From the NCBI GenBank assembly GCA_902785055.1, contig CACZXG010000010.1:26790-90789 (forward strand): a stretch of 64,000 bases of DNA, written 5' to 3'. Numbering within the stretch: the first letter of the stretch is position 1; every line of letters begins with the position of its first letter. The notes beneath the pieces are model-generated. The model searched no databases. It was not told the DNA's origin and worked only from the letters and a program-made list of their open reading frames with translations. Of the stretch, positions 33,728 to 42,971 are shown piece by piece. The translations under genes and the position numbers were made by a program. Source of the stretch: an uncultured Lachnospiraceae bacterium. Lineage in GTDB: Bacteria; Bacillota; Clostridia; Lachnospirales; Lachnospiraceae.

Positions 33728-36691
33728 ATGAAGAAAAAAGACAGTTTTCGTATTACAATAAATACATATTTGGAAGAACAGAAGGAGTGGACCGGATACT
33801 CTATGAAGAATATAAGGGAAGACAATTCAGGACCGAACAGAATTGATAAGGCACAGCAGCGCCTGCGCAGGATGCAGAGCAGGATCAGGCGCTATCGAAG
33901 AAACAGTGTTACAGGCATTGTTCTGGCGGCGGTGCTTCTTGCCTCTGTTTTCGCGGGAGTCAGAGTGACCTCGGATAACGAGCAGGCGATCCGTCTCGCT
34001 TTGGGACAGAGTAATTATGCGCCGGCCGGAGAGGAAGGTCCGCAATATTTTGAAACTGAGTATGAGGACGCCGCGGAACTGAGGACGGACAGTACGGAAC
34101 TGGCGAAAAAGATCCAGAGAGAGGGAATCGTTCTGCTGCGCAACGCCGACGAAGTGCTTCCGCTGCGCAAAGGTGCGATGATCAGCGTTTTCGGGAAAGG
34201 CTCGGTGACCCCGGTTTACTGCGATGAGAGCGCGGCGGCTTCTTCCGTGACTTTGAAGGACGCGCTGGAAGCGGAAAAGATCCGCGTCAATGAAAAACTG
34301 TGGAATTTCACGCAGAGAGGAGGACGAAATTCCTTCTCGGGGAGCGTGGAGAAGAGCATGGAGGAGTACTCCGAGGCCGCGCTGGTCGTGATCAGCCGCG
34401 GATCCGGCAGCGCAGATCTGTATGAGCCTGCCTTTGCGGAAGCGGAAGCGGAAGAGAGCGGCGACCCGGTGATGACCGGAGCGAAAGCTCTGCAGCTGAC
34501 GCAGGAAGAGAAGGAACTGCTAAGTTATGTGAAGGAGCGCTTTGATCAGGTGATCGTGGTGCTCAACACCGAAAATCCTATGGAAATGGGGTTTGTGGAG
34601 GAATACGGGATCGACGGGTGCCTTTGGACAGGCGCGCTTGGCATAAACGGGATGACAGCCGTGGCGGAAGTGCTCAGCGGAAGCGTCAACCCTTCCGGAG
34701 GGCTTCCGGACACCTTTGTATATAACAGCCTGAACGCGCCGGCGGCAGCAAATCTGGGAGACTACCAGATCAGGAACAGTAATGTAAAGTTCGGCGACAG
34801 GTATCTGGTGTACGCCGAGGGGATCTACGTCGGGTACAGATACTATGAGACCCGCTATGAAGACACTGTCCTGGGGAGGTCCTCCCGGAGTGCTTTCGAC
34901 TATGACCGGGAAGTCGCCTTTCCTTTCGGATACGGCCTGTCCTACACAGATTTCGAGCTGCAGGACATGACGATGGAACAGGGAAAGAAAGGCTATGAGG
35001 TCTCGGTGAATGTTCTCAATACCGGGGACCGTGCGGGCAGGGAGATCGTACAGTTTTATATCCAGAAGCCCTATTCCCAGTATGCGGAAAAGAATGGGAT
35101 GGAAATCCCTTCCGTGGAACTGGCGGCTTATGTAAAGACTAAGGAGCTCGAGCCGGGAGAATCCGCGAGGGTCAAAATAGTGCTGGGCGAAGAATCCTTC
35201 AAGTCATTCGACGCTGCAGGCAGAGGGACTTATATCATTGACGGCGGAACATATCTGGTGACAGCTGCCCAGGATGCACACAGGGCGGTCAACAATATAC
35301 TCATGTACAAGATGAAAGGCGGTTCCGGGGCGTTTAGCGGAAACGGCGACGGGGGTCTTGTGGAGACGGTCGATCTTGTCAGGGACAACAGTACCTTTGC
35401 GGTATCTTCACAAACCGGCGGTGATATCGGCCGCGTGTTCAGAGAAGCGGATCCCGCGGCTTATGATTCGGACTACCGGCAGCTCACGAGGAGCCTGTGG
35501 GGCAGTACCTGGCCGGTGACATGGAACGGAGGTTCCTATTCGGCGCCCGCGTCTTTCCAGGAACTTCTGAAGGTCAGCAGTAAGGAAGACAGCAAAGCAG
35601 GGGCGCCGGTCTATAATAAAGCCCACGGGGAGAAAAACGCGGGTCTTGCAGCGCTTCGGGAGACAGCCTTTGACGATTACCGCTGGGGAGCCCTGCTGGA
35701 CCAGCTGACCTGGAGAGAGACGTACTCTCTGGTGCGAAAGGGAGGAGGCCTTGTCAATGAGGTGATCTCCTGTATCTCGCCCCAGGCTCTGATCTCTGAA
35801 GAAAAGATCGGATACCCGTCAGCCACCGTTATTGCGGCGACCTGGAATACGGAGCTGATCCTGCAGATGGGGAAAATGATCGGAGAGGAGGCGCTCCATG
35901 CAGGCTTCACTTTCTGGAAGATACCTTCCCTTAACCTGCACCGGACAGCCATGGGAGGCGGAAACAGCAGCAGTTTCTCGGAGGACAGTTACCTTACAGG
36001 AAGCATGGCCGCTGCAATATGCCGGGGAGTCAGCGGAAAAGGCGTCATACCTGTCCTTGGAAGAATGGTCCTTGCGGATCAGGAGACCAACTATACAGGA
36101 GTAGTGGTGATGGCGGGAGAGCAGGCACTCAGAGAACTGTATCTGAGGCCCTTCGAGATCGCGCTGCGGGACGGAGGATCCGGAATGAAAGCCGTTATGG
36201 CCGGAATGAACCGGGTGGGACCCAGATGGTGCGGCGGACACAGTGGTCTTTTGACCAAAGTCCTGCGTGATGAGTGGGGATTTACCGGGATCGTAATGAC
36301 CGACCGGATCACCGGCGGAACGGACGAATACGCGGATATCCTGGAAGGGCTCGAGGCAGGAACTGATCTGTGGCAGAACACTTCCAGCAACAACTATAAA
36401 CTGCGTGGGGGACAATTGACGTACGGTGTGAGAGCCCGCTTCAGGACAGCTGCAGGCAGGATCCTTCAGACCGTTTCCAGAAGCAATGCGATGAACGGGA
36501 TCGGAACCAAAACGACGCTGGAGTATAAGTCTCCTATGTGGAAGACGCTTCGCACTGTCCTGGCCGGAGTCATAATAGTGATCAGCGCTGCGCTTCTATG
36601 GTTCGCCTTTGCCCAGAGCAGAAAAGCAGTCAATCTGAGGGTGAAGATGGATCAGGAGAAGAGAGAGAACAGCAGAAGCAGAAGAAGATGA
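33728..36691 (+). CDS. Membrane-anchored, domain-permuted GH3 family protein
   Basis: About 987 residues if ATG 33728 is used; ATG 33803 with a GAAGGAG site is an alternative. A membrane helix lies near residues 60-80, and another near 940-962. The order of GH3 modules is swapped: the alpha/beta sandwich (LAKKIQREGIVLLRNADEVLPL on) comes first, then an FnIII-like domain (GREIVQFYIQKPYSQ), and the (beta/alpha)8 barrel last. The barrel keeps the nucleophile Asp in GFTGIVMTDRI and FSEDSYLTG, but the usual Lys-His of the KHF motif is replaced around GRMVLADQETN. Activity may be altered or lost. It is divergent from the PhoB-like gene. Confidence 0.75.
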   Translation: MKKKDSFRITINTYLEEQKEWTGYSMKNIREDNSGPNRIDKAQQRLRRMQSRIRRYRRNSVTGIVLAAVLLASVFAGVRVTSDNEQAIRLALGQSNYAPAGEEGPQYFETEYEDAAELRTDSTELAKKIQREGIVLLRNADEVLPLRKGAMISVFGKGSVTPVYCDESAAASSVTLKDALEAEKIRVNEKLWNFTQRGGRNSFSGSVEKSMEEYSEAALVVISRGSGSADLYEPAFAEAEAEESGDPVMTGAKALQLTQEEKELLSYVKERFDQVIVVLNTENPMEMGFVEEYGIDGCLWTGALGINGMTAVAEVLSGSVNPSGGLPDTFVYNSLNAPAAANLGDYQIRNSNVKFGDRYLVYAEGIYVGYRYYETRYEDTVLGRSSRSAFDYDREVAFPFGYGLSYTDFELQDMTMEQGKKGYEVSVNVLNTGDRAGREIVQFYIQKPYSQYAEKNGMEIPSVELAAYVKTKELEPGESARVKIVLGEESFKSFDAAGRGTYIIDGGTYLVTAAQDAHRAVNNILMYKMKGGSGAFSGNGDGGLVETVDLVRDNSTFAVSSQTGGDIGRVFREADPAAYDSDYRQLTRSLWGSTWPVTWNGGSYSAPASFQELLKVSSKEDSKAGAPVYNKAHGEKNAGLAALRETAFDDYRWGALLDQLTWRETYSLVRKGGGLVNEVISCISPQALISEEKIGYPSATVIAATWNTELILQMGKMIGEEALHAGFTFWKIPSLNLHRTAMGGGNSSSFSEDSYLTGSMAAAICRGVSGKGVIPVLGRMVLADQETNYTGVVVMAGEQALRELYLRPFEIALRDGGSGMKAVMAGMNRVGPRWCGGHSGLLTKVLRDEWGFTGIVMTDRITGGTDEYADILEGLEAGTDLWQNTSSNNYKLRGGQLTYGVRARFRTAAGRILQTVSRSNAMNGIGTKTTLEYKSPMWKTLRTVLAGVIIVISAALLWFAFAQSRKAVNLRVKMDQEKRENSRSRRR

Positions 36692-36701
36692 TATAAAAAG
36701 A

Positions 36702-36754
36702 GGTGCTGTGAAGGGCGGCGGAGTCAGCCGCGTACCTTCACAGCACCATTTTTG
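36702..36754. terminator. Bidirectional intrinsic terminator
   Basis: GGTGCTGTGAAGG pairs with CCTTCACAGCACC, with an inner GGCGG/CCGC stem and ATTTTT after it. It separates the convergent GH3 and QueT genes. Confidence 0.8.
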
Positions 36755-36778
36755 TGCATGCGGAAGATCCCGCGAGGG

Positions 36779-37285
36779 TCATTGCATATTGTCGGGGTTA
36801 AAGAGCCTTCCGAGGGAAGGCAGGAGCACCTGCAGAAGAAGCTGGCCAAGGCCCATGCAGGAGATCAGCTCGCCGAGACCGACAGTCAGCATGAACAGCG
36901 GAATGCCACCGGGAATATGGTAGGCGTAGGTCAGTACAAAAGGGATGATCAGCGCGTTGGAGACAATGGGAGGGACCGCGCACAGGAAGCGGTGCTCCCG
37001 AAGCGCGTAGGTGCCAAGGGCGCCGAGCAGGGTCGCGAGAGTGCCGAAAATAACATCGGGCAGCGCGCAGCCGGTCAGTATATTGCTCAGAAGGCATCCA
37101 AGCGTCAGGCCGGGGACGGCAGCGGGAGTCAGGAAGGGCAGGACCGTGAGTGCCTCCGAAAAGCGGACTTGTATGGCTCCGCTCGCGAGATCGAATCCCG
37201 CGGCGATCATGGTCAGGACCGTATAAAGTGCGGCGATCAGGGCCGCCTGGGTGATGTAAACGGTTTTCTTTGATAAATTGCTCAT
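36779..37285 (-). CDS. queT: QueT family ECF transporter substrate-binding component
   Basis: A 168-residue membrane protein with five to six helices. It starts MSNLSKKTVYITQAALIAALYTVLTM and has GAIQVRFSEALTVLPFLTPAAVPGLTLGCLLSNI, the QueT signature. QueT S-components capture a queuosine precursor (probably preQ1) and use the shared EcfA/T module encoded elsewhere. I chose the start at 37285; a longer in-frame start adds 29 residues without family similarity. I looked for a preQ1 riboswitch in the leader and did not find its consensus. Confidence 0.8.
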   Translation of the reverse strand: MSNLSKKTVYITQAALIAALYTVLTMIAAGFDLASGAIQVRFSEALTVLPFLTPAAVPGLTLGCLLSNILTGCALPDVIFGTLATLLGALGTYALREHRFLCAVPPIVSNALIIPFVLTYAYHIPGGIPLFMLTVGLGELISCMGLGQLLLQVLLPSLGRLFNPDNMQ

Positions 37286-37450
37286 AGTGTGTTGTAAAAC
37301 CTTCTTTCGTGGTGATCTGTAAACGATTTTTCTACGATACTGTAAATTAGCATAACCCAAAGAAAATAACAAGAAAAACGGATGGAATCTGTTCTTCGTT
37401 TGCTATAATGGTTACGGAGAGAATAGGGAACTCTCCGGAAGGGGTATGAA

Positions 37451-38476
37451 ATGATCACAATCAAAGAAATCGCGTCGAGGCTGGGACTGAGTACAACGAC
37501 CGTATCGAATGTCATCCACGGTAAGACAAAAGAAGTCTCCGCGGAGACGATCGAGCGCGTCAGGAGATTCCTTGAGGAAGTGGAATATGTTCCCAATATC
37601 AACGCGCGCAATCTCGCGCAGGGGCAGTCCAAGATCATAGGGGTGGTGCTCAAGTCACTGGAGTTCCGCCTCTGGCACAGCAGCAACATTCTCAGCGACC
37701 CTTTTGTGGCGGATATGATCGGGGGTATCGAGAAAGCGGTCCGTGAGGCGGGCTATTACATGATGCTCTATATTTCCGACGATATCGCGGAGATCATCCA
37801 GCATATTTCTATCTGGAATGTAGACGGACTGATCCTGTTCTGCATGATGGACGATGACGGAAACCGCGTTGCAGCCAAGTATCACAAGCCCATTGTCTGC
37901 ATTGACACATACAGCTCATTGAAAAACGATGATTTCGTCAATGTAGGACTTGATGATGAGAAGGGCACTTATGAGGCGGTGAAATATCTGATCGGCAACG
38001 GGCACAGAAAAATCGGATTTGTCACCGATAACCGTGTGGGCGTTGATGAGCAGAGATTCTGGGGTTACCGCAGGGCTCTGGCCGAATCAGGGATCGAATA
38101 CAGTGACAGGAACTTCTTCCTGTTAAAGCCGGGCAAAGAACTCTTCGAAAGAAATGTTGAGAAGCTGTGCAGTAAGGCCAAGGATTATACGGCACTGTTC
38201 TGCTGCTCGGATATATATGCGGTCATTATGATGTCGGCTCTGAAAGAGAGGGGGTTCAGGATTCCGGAAGATATTTCTCTTATAGGATTTGATGACAATC
38301 TTTATTCAAGAGTATGCACACCCAGACTCACGACAGTTCACCAGGACGCGGATGAGAAGGGGAGAGTAGCGGTGGAGACACTGGTCGGCATGATCATGGG
38401 CCAGGAGCCGGATTCAAAGAAAATCCGGCTCGAGACACGTCTTGAGATCAGGGACACAGTGCGCAGAATTGGCTGA
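37451..38476 (+). CDS. LacI family regulator of the maltodextrin operon
   Basis: A 341-residue repressor. The N-terminal HTH and hinge are clear: TIKEIASRLGLSTTTVSNVIHGKTKEVSAETIERV and PNINARNLAQGQSKIIGVV. The periplasmic-binding-protein-like sensor follows, with VNVGLDDEKGTYEAVKYLI, ALFCCSDIYAVIMMSAL and DISLIGFDDN. A TATAAT lies at 37404-37409. It sits directly upstream of the ABC sugar transporter, with its own terminator between, so it probably represses that operon. The ligand would be maltose or a maltodextrin by context. Confidence 0.85.
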   Translation: MITIKEIASRLGLSTTTVSNVIHGKTKEVSAETIERVRRFLEEVEYVPNINARNLAQGQSKIIGVVLKSLEFRLWHSSNILSDPFVADMIGGIEKAVREAGYYMMLYISDDIAEIIQHISIWNVDGLILFCMMDDDGNRVAAKYHKPIVCIDTYSSLKNDDFVNVGLDDEKGTYEAVKYLIGNGHRKIGFVTDNRVGVDEQRFWGYRRALAESGIEYSDRNFFLLKPGKELFERNVEKLCSKAKDYTALFCCSDIYAVIMMSALKERGFRIPEDISLIGFDDNLYSRVCTPRLTTVHQDADEKGRVAVETLVGMIMGQEPDSKKIRLETRLEIRDTVRRIG

Positions 38477-38480
38477 TCAG

Positions 38481-38512
38481 AATACTGCTGCCGATAAGGC
38501 AGCAGTATTTTT
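38481..38512 (+). terminator. Intrinsic terminator after the LacI gene
   Basis: AATACTGCTGCC and GGCAGCAGTATT around GATAA form a perfect 12-bp stem, followed by TTT. Confidence 0.85.
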
Positions 38513-38651
38513 GTGTACAAAAGAGCAGGCTTAAACGATTTAGTGAATCGGCCGGCAGAGATGCTTTGCACGGAAATCACAAAACTAACTGTATAAAATG
38601 CCGAAAACAGGAAGAAATAATGTTTTTTGATCAAAGTACAACAAAAATGAC

Positions 38652-38704
38652 TTGTCAAATTCGGCGGAAATGATACAATTCTAATGTAAACTTATGCGCT
38701 AAAG
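38652..38704 (+). promoter_or_regulatory. Promoter and candidate LacI-type operator of the maltodextrin operon
   Basis: TTGTCA at 38652-38657 and TACAAT at 38674-38679 with a 16-bp spacer. CTTATGCGCTAAAG at 38691-38704 is an imperfect palindrome centred on GCGC, just past the expected start point, where a LacI family repressor would block transcription. A second AT-rich dyad with a central CG, TTAAACGATTTAG, lies near 38532. Binding by the adjacent regulator is inferred. Confidence 0.45.
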
Positions 38705-38760
38705 TATCTAAGGAAGATCAAAGTGCAGGTAACAACAGTTTATTTTACAAGGAGGAAACT

Positions 38761-40107
38761 ATGAAGAAGAAACTCTTAGCAGTGGCTCTCGTTGCTGCAA
38801 TGGCAATGGGCCTTATGGCATGCGGCGGCGGCAGCTCATCCGGCAGCAGTGACGCAGCAGCAGGTGATGCGGCGAAGACTGAGGAAGCAGCAGCTCCCGC
38901 AGCTTCCGGCGAAGGCGACATTCGTCTTGTCAACGGCAAGATCGAAGTTGATGCAGCTCTGAAGGCAGCAGCTGAGGCTTACAAGGCTGAGACCGGCGTT
39001 ACAGTAGCGATCGAGTCCATGGGCGGCGGCGTTAACATCCAGGATACCCTCAAGGGCTATTTCCAGGCTGACAACATGCCCGATATCTTTGTTTGCGGTT
39101 CCGACGCTGACTTCGGCAACTGGACCGGCAAGCTGGCTGACCTGAGCGCAGAGCCCTGGGCAGCTGACACAGACGCAGGCTACAAGGATGCCGAAGGCAA
39201 GATCATCGGCTTCCCTTACACAACAGAAGCGATCGGCCTTGCTTACAACGCTTCTATCCTTGAGAAAGCCGGCATCGATCCCGCTTCCATCACAGGCCCC
39301 GAGAGCATGAAGGCAGCTTTCGAGACTCTTGATGCCAAGAAGGATGAGCTCGGACTTACAGCAGTTATCGGCTGGTGCTGCGAGGCGAAGGATCTGTACT
39401 GGTCCACCGGCTCCCACAGCTTCGCTAACTACATTGACGCAGGTCTCTCCAGAGACGACACCACATACAGCGATATGCTCGCTGACGGCGGCAAGATCGA
39501 TCCTACACGTTTCGAGCACTATGCAGAGATGATCGCACTGTTCAACCAGTATTCCGATCCCGCTCTTCTTACTTCCGGAACTTATGATCAGCAGATCCTC
39601 GGCTTCGCATCCGGCAAGTATGCGTTCGTAACCCAGGGTTCCTGGATCGGCGCTACAATGACCAGCGATGACAAAGAGCAGTATGAGGCAGCAGGCAGCT
39701 TCAAGGTTGGTATGATCCCTTACGCATTCGAGGAAGGCATCGACACCATCCTGACCAACTCCCCTTCCTGGTGGGCAGTATTCGAGAACGACAACACACA
39801 GAAGGCTAAGGACTTCCTGAACTGGCTCGCAGGCGACGAAGGCCAGAAGTTCCTTGTAGAAGATGCAGGCTTCATCAGCCCCTTCAAGAGCTGCAAGTAT
39901 GTTGCTAACGATCCTTTCGCTCAGACCATCACAGACTTCACAGCAGCAGGCAAGACCTCTTCCTGGCACTGGCTCAAGAACAAGGCTTCCCTGGACCAGA
40001 ACGTCCTTGGCCAGCTCTATCTTGACTACGCTCTGGGCAACATCCCGGATGCAGCTACCTTCACACAGGTTGTTTCCCAGCAGGTTGCAGCTTACTACGC
40101 ACAGTAA
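38761..40107 (+). CDS. Maltodextrin ABC transporter, substrate-binding lipoprotein
   Basis: A 448-residue extracellular binding protein. The lipoprotein signal has a clear lipobox, GLMACGGGSS, with Cys about residue 21, followed by a Ser/Ala-rich spacer. The mature protein has family 1 features: AAAEAYKAETGVTVAIESM, GYFQADNMPDIFVCGSDADFGNW, KIIGFPYTTEAIGLAYN, and SGKYAFVTQGSWIG. It captures maltose or maltodextrins and delivers them to the two permeases downstream. Ligand is inferred from the amylolytic genes in the operon. Codon use looks like that of a highly expressed gene. Confidence 0.88.
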   Translation: MKKKLLAVALVAAMAMGLMACGGGSSSGSSDAAAGDAAKTEEAAAPAASGEGDIRLVNGKIEVDAALKAAAEAYKAETGVTVAIESMGGGVNIQDTLKGYFQADNMPDIFVCGSDADFGNWTGKLADLSAEPWAADTDAGYKDAEGKIIGFPYTTEAIGLAYNASILEKAGIDPASITGPESMKAAFETLDAKKDELGLTAVIGWCCEAKDLYWSTGSHSFANYIDAGLSRDDTTYSDMLADGGKIDPTRFEHYAEMIALFNQYSDPALLTSGTYDQQILGFASGKYAFVTQGSWIGATMTSDDKEQYEAAGSFKVGMIPYAFEEGIDTILTNSPSWWAVFENDNTQKAKDFLNWLAGDEGQKFLVEDAGFISPFKSCKYVANDPFAQTITDFTAAGKTSSWHWLKNKASLDQNVLGQLYLDYALGNIPDAATFTQVVSQQVAAYYAQ

Positions 40108-40166
40108 TTGCATGATCTGACCCCGCAGACGGACAGTTCTGCATGGCAGGAAACTTTGAACAGGCA

Positions 40167-40189
40167 GGGGCGGCGCTTGTCGCCGCCCC
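40167..40189 (+). terminator. Intercistronic hairpin between binding-protein and permease genes
   Basis: GGGGCGGCG and CGCCGCCCC around CTTGT form a perfect 9-bp GC-only stem without a T run. Such hairpins after a binding-protein gene stabilise its mRNA or partly terminate, so the binding protein outnumbers the permeases. Confidence 0.75.
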
Positions 40190-40219
40190 TATATTGCTAT
40201 TTATAGGGGGAATCACTTT

Positions 40220-41269
40220 ATGAAAACGAACACTGCAGGCTCCAAGGGTCTTTCGATGATCCTCATGGCGGCCGGCGCAATCATGACGATTGCCGCACTT
40301 GCACTCGATTTCATGGGAAACAAGGCATCCTTCAGAGGCCCGCTGCTGGTGATCGGCGTCCTGGCTTTTGTGCTGGGCGTATACCTGTTTCCTACTCTGA
40401 AGCACCACAGAAAGATCGTTTATGTCATCTTCCTGTTCCCGCTTCTCTTTACTTTTGTTGTCACAGTCATCATCCCGCTGGTCCTTGGTATCTTCTACTC
40501 CATGACTGACTGGACGGGTATCCAGTTCACAAAGTTCGTGGGACTTGCGAACTACGCGGTCATGTTCAAGGACCCGGCTTTCATCTGGTCCGTACTGATG
40601 ACCTTCGTATTCGTTGTCATCAACATGGTCCTTGTAAACCTCGTCGCTTTCCTTCTGGCGCTGCTGTGCACGTCGGGACTTAAGGGCGACGGCTTCTTCA
40701 GAGCGGCTTACTTCCTGCCCAACCTGATCGGCGGTATCGTCCTGGGTTATATCTGGCAGTTCGTATTCAATAACGTTCTGATTAATATCACGAAAATTTC
40801 CTGGCTGGTCCAGACCAAGACCGCGATGCTGGCCATCGTCATCGTCTATATCTGGCAGTACGCCGGTTATATCATGCTGATCTACATCACCGGCATTACA
40901 CAGGTCCCCAAGGATGTACTGGAAGCGGCTTCCATCGACGGCGCGGACGCCAAGCAGACGCTGTTCCAGATCAAGATTCCGATGATCGCTTCCACGATCA
41001 CGATCTGCACGTTCCTGACCCTGACGAGCGCATTCAAGCAGTTCGACGTCAACCTGGCGCTGACCGGCGGTACCGGATCCGTCCCGAACTTCATGGGGGC
41101 ATACCTGACCAACGGTACCCAGATGCTCGCCCTGAACATCTACAACACTGCAGTGTCCAAGAACAACTACTCCCTCGGCCAGGCCAAGGCAGTGCTGTTC
41201 TTCATCATCCTGGCATGCGTATCCCTCGTCCAGGTTCGTATCTCTAACTCGAAGGAGGTGGAACTGTAA
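40220..41269 (+). CDS. Maltodextrin ABC transporter permease (MalF-like)
   Basis: A 349-residue inner permease with two extra N-terminal helices before the core of six. The binding-protein-dependent transport signature appears as VPKDVLEAASIDGADAKQTLFQIKIPMI (EAA loop), which docks the ATPase. KIVYVIFLFPLLFTFVVTVIIP and AAYFLPNLIGGIVLGYIWQFVF are MalF-type helices. It shares one base with the next gene (TAATG). No ATPase gene is present in the operon; a shared MsmK-like ATPase encoded elsewhere is likely. Confidence 0.88.
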   Translation: MKTNTAGSKGLSMILMAAGAIMTIAALALDFMGNKASFRGPLLVIGVLAFVLGVYLFPTLKHHRKIVYVIFLFPLLFTFVVTVIIPLVLGIFYSMTDWTGIQFTKFVGLANYAVMFKDPAFIWSVLMTFVFVVINMVLVNLVAFLLALLCTSGLKGDGFFRAAYFLPNLIGGIVLGYIWQFVFNNVLINITKISWLVQTKTAMLAIVIVYIWQYAGYIMLIYITGITQVPKDVLEAASIDGADAKQTLFQIKIPMIASTITICTFLTLTSAFKQFDVNLALTGGTGSVPNFMGAYLTNGTQMLALNIYNTAVSKNNYSLGQAKAVLFFIILACVSLVQVRISNSKEVEL

Positions 41270-42141
41270 TGGTAGGAAAGGAAAAAAGAACAAAATCCTA
41301 TATTCTGACAGTGGTCGGTGTCATCATCGCCCTGTACGTCCTGTTCCCGTTCTTCCTGGTAGTGCTCAACTCCTTCAAGGCGCAGGCCTCCATCGTCGAG
41401 AGTCCCGTAGCGTTTAAGGGAGCGTCCTTCGGACAGCTGATGAAGAACCTGAACGCAGTCATCAACAACTCGAACTTCCAGTTCTGGTATGCATTCGGGA
41501 CCTCCGCAGTCATCACGATCATCTCGCTGGTGCTGCTGGCAGTCCTTGGTGCCATGGCCGCATGGGTCATCAGCCGCAACAACAAGACCACCTGGGCTAC
41601 AGTGATCTACATGGTGTTCATCGCATCCATGATCATCCCCTTCCAGGTCGTCATGCTGCCCCTGATCTCCACATTCCGTGATGTCGGCAAGTTCATCGGC
41701 ATCAGCATGCTGCAGTCGATCCCGGGCATCGTATTTGCTTACTGCGGATTCGGCGGAGCCATGACCGTATTCATCCTGACCGGCTTCATCAAGGGCGTGC
41801 CTTATGACCTTGAGGAGGCGGCAGCGATCGACGGCTGCTCACCGGAAGGCACTTTCTTCAAGATCATCCTTCCTCTGCTGACCCCCGTCATCACGACAGT
41901 CACGATCCTGAACGGCATGTGGATCTGGAACGACTATCTGCTCCCTTCCCTGATGCTGGGCCAGAACGGCAAGGTCAAGACCCTGCCCGTAGCAGTGCAG
42001 GCGTTCGTCGGCTCCTACGTCAAGCAGTGGGACCTGATCCTGACGGCAGCCCTGCTGGCGATCATCCCTATGGTCGTCATCTTCCTGATCGGCCAGAAGC
42101 AGATCATGAACGGCATGGTCGAGGGCGCGGTCAAGGGCTGA
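41269..42141 (+). CDS. Maltodextrin ABC transporter permease (MalG-like)
   Basis: A 290-residue permease with six helices. The EAA loop is VPYDLEEAAAIDGCSPEGTFFKIILPLL. The start PSFFLVVLNSFK-like LFPFFLVVLNSFKAQASIV and the end IGQKQIMNGMVEGAVKG are typical of MalG-type subunits. It forms the channel with the preceding protein, and their genes overlap. Confidence 0.88.
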   Translation: MVGKEKRTKSYILTVVGVIIALYVLFPFFLVVLNSFKAQASIVESPVAFKGASFGQLMKNLNAVINNSNFQFWYAFGTSAVITIISLVLLAVLGAMAAWVISRNNKTTWATVIYMVFIASMIIPFQVVMLPLISTFRDVGKFIGISMLQSIPGIVFAYCGFGGAMTVFILTGFIKGVPYDLEEAAAIDGCSPEGTFFKIILPLLTPVITTVTILNGMWIWNDYLLPSLMLGQNGKVKTLPVAVQAFVGSYVKQWDLILTAALLAIIPMVVIFLIGQKQIMNGMVEGAVKG

Positions 42142-42187
42142 TGCCTGTATCGCCAGTACCGTATATGCAAATTTATTGAAATGGCTC

Positions 42188-42226
42188 AAAGAGGCTGTGC
42201 CGAAACCGGGTGCAGCCTCTTTTTTA
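42188..42226 (+). terminator. Intrinsic terminator inside the maltodextrin gene cluster
   Basis: AAGAGGCTG(TGC) and (TG)CAGCCTCTT around CCGAAACCGGG, followed by a T run. It separates the transporter genes from the yesL-malQ-glucosidase part, so the enzymes may depend on read-through or a separate promoter. Confidence 0.75.
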
Positions 42227-42277
42227 AAAAGCCCCGGTCGCAGGGGCAAAATATTGTGATAGTAAGGTTAAGGACAT

Positions 42278-42952
42278 ATGAGGAATCTGTTTGGACAGGA
42301 AGGACCGGTGATGCGCGCGATCAGCGACCTGAGCACGCTGGTGTTTCTCAATATTTTGACAGTGATCTTCTGTATTCCGATAGTGACGGCAGGCGCGTCC
42401 CTCGCGGCAATGCACTATGTGATCATGGAGATGATCGAGGATAGGGGCGGCGGGCTGCTGCAGGAATTTTGGAAGCGATTCAGGGAAAACCTGAGGAATG
42501 CCACGCCGGTATGGCTGATCCTGCTGGCGGCTGCGGTATTTCTATACGCGGATCAGCGGATCATCGCAGGCGGGCAGCTCGGCCTTCCCCGTGCGATGCT
42601 GATCCCGATCTACGTGGGAGCTTTTGTGGTTGTGGCTGTCTATGTGTACGCGATCCCGCTGACAGCGAGGTTTGTGTACTCCACAGGCGCAGTGTTCAGG
42701 AACGCGGTGATCCTGGCTGCGGCATATCTGCCCCGGACGATCCTGATGGCTGCGATCACGGTGGCGATCCCTTACCTGTTCGCGAATGTCTCCAGCCTGA
42801 TGCCGCTGTTTTTCCTGCTCGGGTTCTCGCTGCCGGCATACCTGTGCGCGCTGCTGTACACACCGGTATTTGAGAAGATGATCGGGAAGAGGGAGGACGA
42901 GGACAGACCCTGGATTCTTCCGGAAGATGACACAAAGGGAAATGAGGAATAA
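42278..42952 (+). CDS. YesL family membrane protein (DUF624)
   Basis: A 224-residue protein with five hydrophobic helices. The N-terminal pattern LSTLVFLNILTVIFCIPIVTAGASLAAMHYV is the YesL/DUF624 signature. These proteins commonly accompany carbohydrate ABC transporters in Bacillota, but their function is not established. It ends 19 bp before malQ, with a charged C-terminal tail facing the cytosol. Confidence 0.8.
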   Translation: MRNLFGQEGPVMRAISDLSTLVFLNILTVIFCIPIVTAGASLAAMHYVIMEMIEDRGGGLLQEFWKRFRENLRNATPVWLILLAAAVFLYADQRIIAGGQLGLPRAMLIPIYVGAFVVVAVYVYAIPLTARFVYSTGAVFRNAVILAAAYLPRTILMAAITVAIPYLFANVSSLMPLFFLLGFSLPAYLCALLYTPVFEKMIGKREDEDRPWILPEDDTKGNEE

Positions 42953-42971
42953 GTTTCAGTAAGGAGGAGCT

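Noticed and set aside
37286-37450. preQ1 riboswitch upstream of queT
   Set aside because: The leader lacks the preQ1-I core (GGTTC, CTAGC, CCCTC, AAAAACTA order), so no riboswitch is claimed.
38836-40113. 425-codon frame antisense to the maltodextrin binding protein
   Set aside because: The plus-strand gene has a lipobox and family motifs; the antisense frame comes from strong codon bias.
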